Assembly (NCBI RefSeq): GCF_049310885.1 | Contig: NZ_JBMDYO010000006.1 | Coordinates: 82,585-146,584, forward strand | DNA length: 64,000 nucleotides | From: CAYZJV01 sp049310885 | GTDB lineage: Bacteria; Spirochaetota; Spirochaetia; Sphaerochaetales; Sphaerochaetaceae | Direction of reading: 5' to 3' | Shown: positions 51,567 to 59,692 of the stretch, piece by piece | Layout: each line of letters starts with the position of its first letter | How positions within the stretch are numbered: the first letter of the stretch is position 1 | The notes under the pieces: generated by a model | What the model saw: the letters and a program-made list of their open reading frames with translations, nothing else | Databases searched by the model: none | Told to the model about the DNA's origin: nothing | Made by a program: the position numbers and the translations under genes

Positions 51567-54500
51567 TTATTCTCCCACCGTACCGAGCAGGTACGCATGG
51601 TTCACAATTATTTCCTCAATGATCGAGGAGACTTCTTCCGGTAGATCTCCATCCAACGTACCATCGGAGAGGATCGTATGCTTGCTCGTATCACCATCGA
51701 TCCGTACGACAACCGCACCGTTCTCCGAGTAGAATCCGGTATTCTCCGAATTCTCGAAATCGTCACTTCGGCTAAAGACCGTAAGTTTGTCCAAGTAGGG
51801 AGCTCCCTCCCATGGACAGAATGTCGCGCAGTTTCCACATTCATTACAGAAAGCATCAAGGTGGACAATCTGGTACGGATGCTCGAACAGGTCATTCCTG
51901 AATCGCATATCTATAGCTACATTAGCCCGGTTTGGACAAACTTCGACACACTTGTTACAAATATAGGAACACTCGAGACAACGGGAAGCCTCTCGCTCAG
52001 CGAATGCTTTGATAGGGCTCCCGAGTGATGCTGCGCTAACATATTTTCCTTTCTTAGCCCGAATTTCGCTAAAGAATGCATCCTCTTCAGCTTCAATACC
52101 GTCGATTTCCTCGTCGGTAAGTTCATCGTCATCATCATCATCTGCAGAACAACAGCAGTCATCGCCATCATGGTCATGATCATGACCACAGGAACAACCA
52201 TCCTCATCGTGATGGTGCTCGTGTCCATCATCCTCCATAGAACCAAGTACAGCATCTATTGCGGCTTCGACAGCCTTTCTGGCCGAAGCGATACAACGGA
52301 CTACCGTTGAGGGTCCACTTTGTGCATCACCAAGGACGTATACACCGGAAACAGAGGTCTCCAATGTAGCGGCATCGGTGGCAGGCCATCCCTTCGCATC
52401 AAGGGGAACACCAAACCATGACAACTTCTCGCCGTCGACTTTCTCACCTATAGCGGTGATCAATGTATCGGCATCTATACTCAGGGTTTCATCGGTCGGA
52501 ACCGGTCTTCTCCTTCCAGATGAATCGGGTTCTCCCAACTCCATTTTCCTACAAACAAGCTTTCCATCATCACCATATGACTCGGGGTTGGTCAAGAAGA
52601 GGAACTCGACCCCTTCATCGACAGCATTGTCGAATTCCTCAAGATCGGCTGGCATCTCTTTCTTGGTTCTCCGATAGAGAACAGAAACTTTCTTCACACC
52701 CTCTACCCTGGTTGCTGCCCGAGCACTATCCATTGCAGTGTTTCCGCCACCTACGACTACTACATGCTTACCCAATGAGAGGGAAGATGGATCTTTTCTG
52801 AAGGCATTGAGGAATTCCAATGATGGCCGGATCCTACTACGATCTCCACGCAAAGGGATCTCGTTATCGACTTCAGCTCCTATCGCATAGAACAGATGTT
52901 CGAATCCGTTTCCATGCAGAGCATCGACTGTGACAAGGGAGCTTTCGACGCCGAATTTAAACGCGACGCCATGCTTGGCAATGAAATCGATATCGGCCTG
53001 GAGAGCACTTTCCGGGAAACGGAAGCCTGGTATAACATTGCGGGTAACACCGCCTGCGTTCGCCTCACGCTCGAAGACAGTAACCGCAAACCCAGCCCTA
53101 GCCAAGAAGTAGGCTGCTGAGAGTCCTGCGGGACCTGCTCCAATAACAGCGGCCTTCACGGTAGCGCCTTCAGGCTTTTCCCATCGTTTAATATATTCGG
53201 CGAACCCCTGTTCCGCTGCAATCTTCTTCATCTCCCGGATCTGGACAGTTCCCTCGTAGTCGAGTCGTGTGCAATGGTACTGGCACTGGTGGTCACAAAT
53301 ATAACCGGTAAGATTCGGTAGTGCATTGGTATCGTAGATAACCTCAAGGGCATCCGCATATCGTCCCTTACCGACGAGGTAGATATAGTCGGGAACATTC
53401 TGATGGATGGGACAAGCCTGTACACAGGGAGCCACATAACAATCGGTCAAGGGCAGCTTACCCGGTACGCTCACGTTATCGGTTCCACGGAAATCCTTCT
53501 CTACACTTGAACGTTTTCTGGCATCTGATGCCAAGTTCTCGAGTTTTGCTACATCGATCTTCTTTGCATCCCAAGTATGGCTATCTTTCTCAAGGATCTC
53601 GACCATTTGTTTCATTCGCACATATCCACCGGGCTTGAGCATATCGGTAGCTAGCGTTATGGGTCGGATTCCAGTCTCGAAAATATCGAGTGCGGTCATG
53701 GCGTTCGCACCACCACTATACGAAATGGGCAAAGCTCCGTCAAATTCCTTAGATAACAAGGCACCTACGCCGGTACTGATCGGCAGGAGCGTCCTTCCAG
53801 ACATGTACATCTCATCTCCGGGAAGTACGCCCTGGTCATTGACCGAACCGAGAGTGTTTGTCAGCTTCACGCCGAAGCCCAATTGCTGTTTCTTGGCCAA
53901 GTCGACTAATCGATGCAACATGGCAACAGCATCCGAATATTGCAGATCATGGTCGAAAGATTCGCGGTTAAGGGAAATATAATCGTACCCCAGATCGTCC
54001 AAGATTGCCCTTACCGTATCGAATCCCAACAGTGTGGGGTTTAGTTTTACGAATGTGTTCAACTTTTTCTCAGTAAGCATATAAGTACAGATAGCTTCGA
54101 TTTCCTGGGGAGGACAACCGTGCATGGTACTGATAGTTAACGATGGACTGATATTCGGGGAGATGCTTTCGGGCAGGGAGACTAATTTTTTCTCCAACCC
54201 TTCCCATACGGTCCCTTCGAGGAAAGCACCTTCAGCAAGCATAGCCTTGAGCGATTCTATGCAGGAATTGAATACCTCGGACTTACGCGCATCTATCATA
54301 GAATCGATAAATGTCTGCATTTTAGGTGTCTTAATTCCAGCAAGATCGTATCCAACACTCATATTGAAGATAAAGGAGGGCTTATCCACGACCTTCTTCT
54401 CAATCAATGATTCGATTAAGTGGAGAAGAATCCAAGCCTTCACATACTCTTCATGGGCTTTAGGAAGGGTATACTCGGTTGACCATTCCACATTATACCC

Positions 54501-54809
54501 TTCGTCCCTCGCATCGATACAGGGCTTCTCTATTTCCAGGGTGTCCATCTTCTGTACCGTCTTGAGTTCCATGAAACGGCCACCAACGAGGTAGCTCGCC
54601 ACGATATTCTGGGCAAGTTGTGTATGCGGACCTGCGGCAGGTCCTAACGGGGTTGCACACTTCTGGCCAAAGACGGTAATACCTTTGGTTGGGTCGGGCT
54701 TGCAGAATTGGTCTTCCTTGATTCCGAAGATTGATTCGCTTTGACGATATTCGGAAAAAATCCTGTTGATAAGTTCCTCGAATGGAACGGGACGCATGAT
54801 ATCTCCCAT
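51567..54809 (-). CDS. ygfK: YgfK-type multidomain Fe-S flavoprotein with His/Asp/Cys-rich insert
   Basis: A 1080-residue oxidoreductase. Residues 1-420 are a dihydroorotate-dehydrogenase-like barrel (GPAAGPHTQLAQNIVAS, LSTMHGCPPQEIEAICTYM). Next come the glutamate-synthase-type Fe-S segment CVQACPIHQNVPDYIYLVG (about 455) and two nucleotide sites (VIGAGPAGLSAAYFLARAG, about 551; VVVGGGNTAMDSARAA, about 680). Ferredoxin motifs CLECSYICNKCVEVCPNR (about 941) and CNECGNCATFCPW (about 984) are at the end. Residues about 856-897 are an extra segment with seven His, five Cys and many Asp/Glu. The ATG at 54809 (MGDIMRPVPFEEL) matches E. coli YgfK; the upstream GTG extension was rejected. It heads the ygfK-to-xdhD operon. 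Confidence 0.92.
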   Translation of the reverse strand: MGDIMRPVPFEELINRIFSEYRQSESIFGIKEDQFCKPDPTKGITVFGQKCATPLGPAAGPHTQLAQNIVASYLVGGRFMELKTVQKMDTLEIEKPCIDARDEGYNVEWSTEYTLPKAHEEYVKAWILLHLIESLIEKKVVDKPSFIFNMSVGYDLAGIKTPKMQTFIDSMIDARKSEVFNSCIESLKAMLAEGAFLEGTVWEGLEKKLVSLPESISPNISPSLTISTMHGCPPQEIEAICTYMLTEKKLNTFVKLNPTLLGFDTVRAILDDLGYDYISLNRESFDHDLQYSDAVAMLHRLVDLAKKQQLGFGVKLTNTLGSVNDQGVLPGDEMYMSGRTLLPISTGVGALLSKEFDGALPISYSGGANAMTALDIFETGIRPITLATDMLKPGGYVRMKQMVEILEKDSHTWDAKKIDVAKLENLASDARKRSSVEKDFRGTDNVSVPGKLPLTDCYVAPCVQACPIHQNVPDYIYLVGKGRYADALEVIYDTNALPNLTGYICDHQCQYHCTRLDYEGTVQIREMKKIAAEQGFAEYIKRWEKPEGATVKAAVIGAGPAGLSAAYFLARAGFAVTVFEREANAGGVTRNVIPGFRFPESALQADIDFIAKHGVAFKFGVESSLVTVDALHGNGFEHLFYAIGAEVDNEIPLRGDRSRIRPSLEFLNAFRKDPSSLSLGKHVVVVGGGNTAMDSARAATRVEGVKKVSVLYRRTKKEMPADLEEFDNAVDEGVEFLFLTNPESYGDDGKLVCRKMELGEPDSSGRRRPVPTDETLSIDADTLITAIGEKVDGEKLSWFGVPLDAKGWPATDAATLETSVSGVYVLGDAQSGPSTVVRCIASARKAVEAAIDAVLGSMEDDGHEHHHDEDGCSCGHDHDHDGDDCCCSADDDDDDELTDEEIDGIEAEEDAFFSEIRAKKGKYVSAASLGSPIKAFAEREASRCLECSYICNKCVEVCPNRANVAIDMRFRNDLFEHPYQIVHLDAFCNECGNCATFCPWEGAPYLDKLTVFSRSDDFENSENTGFYSENGAVVVRIDGDTSKHTILSDGTLDGDLPEEVSSIIEEIIVNHAYLLGTVGE

Positions 54810-54862
54810 ATTGGTAACAGCTCCTTGGGATAGGTTTCTGGGGAGCAAAAGCTCCACGATTC

Positions 54863-54890
54863 ATTGTAAAGGAGATTCACCAGAAGTCAA
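54863..54890 (-). promoter_or_regulatory. promoter of the ygfK operon
   Basis: On minus, TTGACT (54890-54885) and TACAAT (54868-54863) are 16 bp apart. The leader to the ATG at 54809 would be about 47 nt and includes AAGGAG. The TGCAACA pair begins seven bases upstream of the -35 box, the same distance as at ygeW. Confidence 0.6.
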
Positions 54891-54897
54891 TCATTTT

Positions 54898-54914
54898 TGC
54901 AACATTTTGCAACA
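54898..54914. promoter_or_regulatory. paired TGCAACA site upstream of ygfK
   Basis: On plus: TGCAACA at 54898-54904 and 54908-54914, both exact, 10 bp apart; with flanking bases it is a perfect tandem 10-mer TTTTGCAACA. It lies between ygfK and the divergent PLP-enzyme gene. Its distance from the ygfK -35 box suggests an activator site centred near -50. Confidence 0.62.
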
Positions 54915-55046
54915 AATTTTACAGTTTCAGGTACCTAATCCGCTATTTCCTTCCTTATGTTCGAGTTGAAAAACTGACTCTCGGAATTAGGGAAAGCGCA
55001 ATTTAATTGCCATTTTTATCGCAAAGATAAATTAAAAAATTATATA

Positions 55047-55076
55047 TTTACATTTTCATGAAACCCGTGCTAGTGT
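55047..55076 (+). promoter_or_regulatory. candidate promoter of the first PLP-enzyme gene
   Basis: TTTACA (55047-55052) and TAGTGT (55071-55076) are 18 bp apart, with TGC directly before the -10 box (extended -10). The leader to the GTG at 55120 is about 37 nt and carries GGAGG. The rest of the 54915-55046 stretch is AT-rich and shows nothing else I can name. Confidence 0.4.
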
Positions 55077-55119
55077 AGATACAACTGACCCCAATAAGAA
55101 AAACCATGGAGGTTTCATT

Positions 55120-56595
55120 GTGTATAATTTGATAAATCTCAAGATGAACAAAGAGATCCGCGCCAAGAATATCGAGCGCTGTCGCGAACAAGGCATTGTC
55201 CTTCCGACCTTCAAGCAGATGGTCGATCCTACCAAAACTCCCGAATCCATCAAGAAGGCTCTTAGTGGTATGGGTCTATGGGATGTCCACTCAGAGAATC
55301 TTTTCCGCATCAACTGGAAAAACGAGGGAGTAGAAAAAGGTGGCTCATTTGGCGACGTCAACTATATTGAAGTACCCAAAGCTATCACCGGTACAAAAGC
55401 CAGGATCATGGCTTTGGTTGGAAAGTGGTTCCCAACCGGTGTCCATAAGGTCGGAGCGACTTATTCATGCCTTGCACCGGCATTGGTGACCGGTAACTTC
55501 GACGCAGTGAACCAGCAGGCTGTGTGGCCTTCTACCGGTAACTATTGCCGTGGTGGAGCCTATAACAGTGCTCTCCTTGGTTGTGAGTCCATTGCCATCC
55601 TTCCTGAGGAAATGAGTCAGGAGCGGTTCAATTGGCTCAAATCCATAGCAGGAGAGATCATCGCGACTCCTGGTTGTGAATCGAATGTAAAGGAGATTTT
55701 TGACAAGTGCCATGAGTTGAATGACACCAGAGGAAATTCCATTGTCATCTTCAACCAGTTCGACCAGTTCGAGAACTACCTCTGGCACTATACCGTTACC
55801 GGTGCAGCCATGATCGAGGTATTTGAGAAGTTGGGCATCAAGGCAGAGAATGTCCGCGGTTACGTAGCGTCCACGGGTTCAGCAGGAACGCTTGCAGCGG
55901 GCGATCGACTCAAGAATGCATATCCCAATATCAAGATCGCAGCCGGCGAAGCTTTGCAGTGTCCAACCCTGCTCCGCAACGGATTTGGCGGCCATCGCAT
56001 TGAAGGCATTGGGGACAAGCATGTTCCATGGATTCACAATGTTAAAAATACCGATATGATCATCGCATCCGATGATGAGGATTGTCTTGATGTTTACCGA
56101 CTGTTCAACGAACCATCTGGTATCGAGTACCTCAAGGGTCTTGGACTGACCGAAAAAGAGATTGATGATCTTGCATTGTATGGTATCAGCGGTATTGGAA
56201 ACGTTCTACAAGCAATCAAGATGGCCAAGTATTATGAGATGGACGAGGATGATGTCATCTTCACCGTTCTCACTGACAGTTCCGTCATGTATACGTCCCG
56301 TCTCGCTGAGCAGAAAGAGCAGAAAGGCGAATTTACTGCAATGGATGCCGCGAAGGTTCACGCTGCAAGTCTTCTCCATCAAGGAATCGATAATGTACAG
56401 GAACTCGGGTACTACGATCGTCTTCGCGTACACAATCTGAAGTACTATACTTGGGTCGAGCAGCAGGGTAAGACATATGAAGAGATCAATGCCCAATGGT
56501 ACGATCGCAGCTACTGGAAGAATTTGCAGGAAATGGCTGACAAGATCGATGAGCTGATCATCGAGTTCAACAATGAAGTCGGGTTACTGAAGTAA
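55120..56595 (+). CDS. fold-type-II PLP-dependent enzyme, YgeX-position
   Basis: A 491-residue enzyme of the tryptophan-synthase-beta superfamily. The PLP lysine is probably K110 in TGVHKVGATYSCLAPAL. The substrate loop is WPSTGNYCRGGAYN (137-150), and a phosphate-binding glycine run appears as VASTGSAGTLAAGDRLK (about 247). Length and sequence differ from E. coli YgeX (diaminopropionate ammonia-lyase, about 400 residues) and from cysteine synthase. The substrate is unknown; a beta-elimination on an amino acid formed in purine breakdown is a reasonable inference from its place, divergent from ygfK. The start is GTG, supported by GGAGG seven bases upstream. A terminator follows. Confidence 0.75.
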   Translation: MYNLINLKMNKEIRAKNIERCREQGIVLPTFKQMVDPTKTPESIKKALSGMGLWDVHSENLFRINWKNEGVEKGGSFGDVNYIEVPKAITGTKARIMALVGKWFPTGVHKVGATYSCLAPALVTGNFDAVNQQAVWPSTGNYCRGGAYNSALLGCESIAILPEEMSQERFNWLKSIAGEIIATPGCESNVKEIFDKCHELNDTRGNSIVIFNQFDQFENYLWHYTVTGAAMIEVFEKLGIKAENVRGYVASTGSAGTLAAGDRLKNAYPNIKIAAGEALQCPTLLRNGFGGHRIEGIGDKHVPWIHNVKNTDMIIASDDEDCLDVYRLFNEPSGIEYLKGLGLTEKEIDDLALYGISGIGNVLQAIKMAKYYEMDEDDVIFTVLTDSSVMYTSRLAEQKEQKGEFTAMDAAKVHAASLLHQGIDNVQELGYYDRLRVHNLKYYTWVEQQGKTYEEINAQWYDRSYWKNLQEMADKIDELIIEFNNEVGLLK

Positions 56596-56611
56596 GCACA
56601 ATTACCATGCT

Positions 56612-56644
56612 ACGCCGGGCCTACTACAGGTCCGGCGTTTTTTC
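56612..56644 (+). terminator. intrinsic terminator after the first PLP-enzyme gene
   Basis: ACGCCGGGCC and GGTCCGGCGT pair (one G-T) around a 7-nt loop, followed by seven T residues. It lies 17 bp after the stop and 20 bp before the next ATG, so the second PLP gene depends on readthrough or on its own promoter. Confidence 0.88.
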
Positions 56645-56663
56645 TCGATAGGGAGGATATACC

Positions 56664-57887
56664 ATGCGATTTTCTTATGTATGCAATGATTGCGGGAAAC
56701 AGTTTGAGACTCATGAGGTTATGTATACATGCCCATCTTGTGCAGCAGAGACCACAAATCCCGGTGAGTTCAGAAAGGGAAACCTGATAGTGACCTATCA
56801 TAAGGAAGATCTACAGAAGCTTACCGGAAAGAACGATTTGACTTTCTATGATTTCTTCCCCTATCCCGTCCCAGACAAAGACTGTTTCCCCATAGGAGAA
56901 ACGCCTATTGCTCGTCCCAAAAGACTTTCTGACCGCTATGGTCTACCAAATCTCTCGATAAAACTTGATAGTGCCCTCCCCTCCGGATCGTTTAAGGATC
57001 GCGCTTCGCAATTGATTGCAGCACAGGCAATAGCACACGGAGAAAATAAGATAGCTCTTGCCTCCACAGGAAATGCCGGAGCTGCTATGAGTTGCGCTGG
57101 AGCTGCTTATGGACTTGAAATCGTGCTCTTCGTACCGGAGACAGCACCGGTGAACAAGCTCATGCAGAGCGTTCTCTACGGTGCGACTGTTGTTCCCGTG
57201 AAGGGCTCCTACGATGATGCATTTGCTCTCTCTATAGTCTACACCGATCGATTTGGTGGGATTAACCGGAATACTGCCTACAATCCCATGACGGTTGAAG
57301 GGAAAAAGAGTGTTTCGATTGAACTGTTTTTACAACTGGGACGGAAAGTTCCCGATATTGTATACGTACCTGTCGGTGATGGCTGCATCTACGCAGGCGT
57401 CTGCAAAGGATTCATGGACTTGCATGCCGCAGGGTTAATAGACAGAGTTCCCAAGGTGGTGTGTGTCCAATCTACCCAATCAAATGCGATATCGCAAGCA
57501 TGGCAGACCCGCTCGTATGCTACAGTCGAGGCTACCACCCGTGCCGATTCCATCAGTGTCTCTTCTCCTGCGAATGGCCGTATGGCTGTACGGTACATCG
57601 ATGAGACAGAAGCTTGGTCAACCGAGGTCACAGATGCAGAGATCCTTGACGCCCAGATGGAGCTTACCAAGGATGCAGGGATATTCGTTGAACCAGCAGC
57701 AGCCTGTGCATGGGCAGGATTGATCAAGGATAGGAATAAACTCCAACAGGAATTCGGTAAAGATGTTTCGGTCTGTGTTCTGCTCACGGGAACCGGTTTC
57801 AAAGATATGGCTGTATTCGATGGTCGTGTTACCCTACCCGATTCGATTGAGAATTCTGCTGAGGCAGTCGTCAAGCGCTTCTCATAG
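56664..57887 (+). CDS. threonine synthase-like PLP enzyme with N-terminal zinc ribbon
   Basis: A 407-residue fold-type-II PLP enzyme. Residues 1-30 form a rubredoxin-like zinc ribbon (C7, C10, C23, C26). The PLP lysine is K111 in LPSGSFKDRASQL, followed by ASTGNAGAAMSCAGAAY (133-149), YVPVGDGCIYAGVCKGF and a C-terminal VLLTGTGFKDM. This is the layout of archaeal/cyanobacterial-type threonine synthases. No homoserine kinase or dehydrogenase gene is nearby, and it follows the other PLP gene in the purine island, so action on a different amino acid such as 2,3-diaminopropionate is possible. GGAGG lies before the ATG. Confidence 0.78.
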   Translation: MRFSYVCNDCGKQFETHEVMYTCPSCAAETTNPGEFRKGNLIVTYHKEDLQKLTGKNDLTFYDFFPYPVPDKDCFPIGETPIARPKRLSDRYGLPNLSIKLDSALPSGSFKDRASQLIAAQAIAHGENKIALASTGNAGAAMSCAGAAYGLEIVLFVPETAPVNKLMQSVLYGATVVPVKGSYDDAFALSIVYTDRFGGINRNTAYNPMTVEGKKSVSIELFLQLGRKVPDIVYVPVGDGCIYAGVCKGFMDLHAAGLIDRVPKVVCVQSTQSNAISQAWQTRSYATVEATTRADSISVSSPANGRMAVRYIDETEAWSTEVTDAEILDAQMELTKDAGIFVEPAAACAWAGLIKDRNKLQQEFGKDVSVCVLLTGTGFKDMAVFDGRVTLPDSIENSAEAVVKRFS

Positions 57888-57903
57888 AAAGATTTTCGGA
57901 TTA

Positions 57904-57929
57904 CGGTCTGCATACGCAGGCCGGTTGTG
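57904..57929 (+). terminator. hairpin after the threonine synthase-like gene
   Basis: CGGTCTGC and GCAGGCCG pair over eight positions (one G-T) around a 4-nt loop, 16 bp after the stop, followed by a mixed GTTGTG tract. It may terminate weakly. Confidence 0.4.
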
Positions 57930-57931
57930 TG

Positions 57932-57961
57932 TTTACCACTAACTCTCCTTGGTGTTATACT
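57932..57961 (+). promoter_or_regulatory. promoter of the coiled-coil membrane protein gene
   Basis: TTTACC (57932-57937) and TATACT (57956-57961) are 18 bp apart, and TGT precedes the -10 box (extended -10). The leader is about 30 nt with AAGGAG six bases before the ATG at 57998. Confidence 0.5.
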
Positions 57962-57997
57962 AGGACATCGCGTAAGCTAGCGAATAAGGAGTTTTCC

Positions 57998-58471
57998 ATG
58001 GAGAACATCATTATCGGTGTGGCAATAGGATTTATTCCCATGCTGGTTGTACTGATCGTACAGTACACGAAACATAGTACCAAGGCCAAAGAACATAAAC
58101 AGGAAATCGCTCGTCTCAAATCGATGCTTACCGATCGCATGGATCTTGAATCGGATGGACTATCCAAGCTTAAGGCGGAGATCGCCGAATTGAAGACACA
58201 AAACGAGAATCTTCGCATCAGTCTACGCACCTATTCACAGAAACCTGGAAGGAAAGAGGTCTCCCGATTGCATGTATATCAGCAAGCAGCCGACCGACTT
58301 ACCATAAACAGTCCCGGATTCGGAGCGGCATGGCAAGCCGCACTAAAAGAGAGTGAGGATGAATTCGAAAAGACGTTCTATGGTGTACAACCCTTTATTA
58401 GGCGAGTAATTCCCTTAAAAACCTCAGATGCTAATGTTGTCGGTCGACTGGAGAAGGACGAAAGCAATTAG
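57998..58471 (+). CDS. hypothetical membrane-anchored coiled-coil protein
   Basis: A 157-residue protein I do not recognise. Residues 4-22 form one hydrophobic helix (IIGVAIGFIPMLVVLIVQY). It is followed by a charged coiled-coil stretch (about 25-85: KAKEHKQEIARLKSML, LSKLKAEIAELKTQNENL) and a less regular tail ending at 157. The N-out topology with a cytoplasmic coiled coil resembles RmuC or YhcB-like proteins but is much shorter than RmuC. AAGGAG supports the ATG at 57998 over an upstream GTG. The 3' end overlaps the next gene by four bases on the opposite strand. Confidence 0.75.
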   Translation: MENIIIGVAIGFIPMLVVLIVQYTKHSTKAKEHKQEIARLKSMLTDRMDLESDGLSKLKAEIAELKTQNENLRISLRTYSQKPGRKEVSRLHVYQQAADRLTINSPGFGAAWQAALKESEDEFEKTFYGVQPFIRRVIPLKTSDANVVGRLEKDESN

Positions 58472-58815
58472 TCATCTTCATACAGTTCATTGATGACATC
58501 CCAAGCTCCAGCCTTACCGATTCTGAGTCCACAAAGTAACTCGTATTGGCTAAGCAACATACCGAGCTGGGTATTCACGACCTCCGATGGAGATTCGCTG
58601 TTTATCGCTACAAGTTCAGGAGCATCTTCGGGCAGTTGAACCAACCGATCATACTCGGCAAGTACATCTTTTTTCCTCCAGTAGATGAAATCATCTGGCT
58701 TGATTAGCATCAGAGGTTCGAAATAGCGTCTTCTGAGACTCTCAGCGGTAATTCGGATTTGCTCATCGGAGGCATCTTTGGGCAGTTGTTCGAATTGTTC
58801 TCTCGTGTAGTGCAT
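58468..58815 (-). CDS. hypothetical protein
   Basis: A 115-residue soluble acidic protein that I do not recognise. It is predicted mostly helical: FEQLPKDASDEQIRITAES, then RRRYFEPLMLIKPDDFIYWR and GMLLSQYELLCGLRIGKAG. There are no signal peptide, membrane helix, metal motif or nucleotide motif. It is supported as a gene by GAGGAG seven to eight bases before the ATG and by a coding-like composition. It lies between a convergent gene and the nicotinamidase, 64 bp downstream of the latter's stop. Confidence 0.65.
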   Translation of the reverse strand: MHYTREQFEQLPKDASDEQIRITAESLRRRYFEPLMLIKPDDFIYWRKKDVLAEYDRLVQLPEDAPELVAINSESPSEVVNTQLGMLLSQYELLCGLRIGKAGAWDVINELYEDD

Positions 58816-58879
58816 ATGGTCGCTCCTCTTGTTTCTTACTGCCTTTATGATAGCATAACAAAACCAGATGGATAACCGC

Positions 58880-59407
58880 CTATTTCACATAAGATACAAG
58901 CTCCCTTGATGTGATGAAGGTGACTTTGCCATTGAAGGGATCGTTCTTCACATATTCCGTACCATCCACCGAATGGATAAGATCGGTTATGGCATGAATC
59001 CTCTTTTTCGGAGCGTACTGCAGGAGATCGAGAATTGTCTGTTTTACACAGTAGTCACCTGCCAGACCAAGGACATATATCTCTTTGCCGTCAATCTTAT
59101 CTATATTCTTTCCTTCGGAGAAGGCAGAAAACTCATCCTTTTCCAACTGTTCTCCTTTCAACAGAAGCAGATCTCCGGGCGAGACAGCAAGCTCAGCACC
59201 ATGAGTATGGGCAACACAATGGGGAGGAAAAATAGAGAATGAGACATGGTTCTTCGGATGGTTGTCGGCAGTGAGGATAATCTGGTCAAAAAGAGGGCGA
59301 ATAGCTTCTATAGCAGCCACATAGCTAGCGTCTGCCCTAGGAACTGCGAGCGAACCGCCTTGGAGGAAGTCGTATTGGACATCGACAATAACCAGTGTCC
59401 TTTCCAT
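58880..59407 (-). CDS. pncA: nicotinamidase (isochorismatase family)
   Basis: A 175-residue cysteine hydrolase that converts nicotinamide to nicotinate. The triad is visible as D9 (VIVDVQYDF), K84 (LLLKGEQ) and C120 (LGLAGDYCVKQT). Metal ligands are D48, H50 and H54 in TADNHPKNHVSF. PPHCVAHTHGAEL matches the region that lies over the active site. It is somewhat shorter than the usual 180-210 residues. Together with pncB at 26.7 kb it gives nicotinamide salvage to NAD, although the genes are 32 kb apart. The ribosome site is weak. Confidence 0.92.
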   Translation of the reverse strand: MERTLVIVDVQYDFLQGGSLAVPRADASYVAAIEAIRPLFDQIILTADNHPKNHVSFSIFPPHCVAHTHGAELAVSPGDLLLLKGEQLEKDEFSAFSEGKNIDKIDGKEIYVLGLAGDYCVKQTILDLLQYAPKKRIHAITDLIHSVDGTEYVKNDPFNGKVTFITSRELVSYVK

Positions 59408-59692
59408 ACCCTATACTATCGCCGAAAGCGTTCTATATGGCAAGCTCCATCCGATAGCTACAGTATTATTGTTTTATTTGGCAAAAATCAAAGGTAAACA
59501 AATCATAACCATTCTCGAGTTCCCTATAATGAATCCAGAACAATAAGGAAATTACGAAACTTTTACGAAACATACCTAAAAAACTAACAAATTTCTCAGG
59601 TTTCACTAACTCCTTCATTCTATTAGCATTAGTGAGAGAGAAGTACCGCTATGACAATCACGATCCCTACAAATTGATTAGCAAAATTTTCA
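59408..59692. other. intergenic region with TTACGAAAC direct repeat
   Basis: No gene is seen in this AT-rich stretch between pncA and the sugar transporter. It holds an exact direct repeat of the 9-mer TTACGAAAC at 59552-59560 and 59563-59571, 11 bp start to start, about 120 bp upstream of the transporter promoter. This may be a regulator site, but no similar site was noticed elsewhere in the window. Confidence 0.4.

Noticed and set aside
52118..52242. The His/Asp/Cys-rich part of ygfK considered as a frameshift or assembly artefact
   Set aside because: The frame continues without interruption into the conserved C-terminal ferredoxin motifs.
54493..54857. Longer starts for ygfK and an overlapping frame upstream of 54809
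   Set aside because: Alignment from memory to E. coli YgfK begins at MGDIMRP; the extension would also overlap the mapped -10 promoter region.
54898..54914. Tandem 10-mer considered as the start of a CRISPR or minisatellite
   Set aside because: Only two units, no spacers, and the same pair occurs at promoters with fixed spacing, which fits a regulator site.
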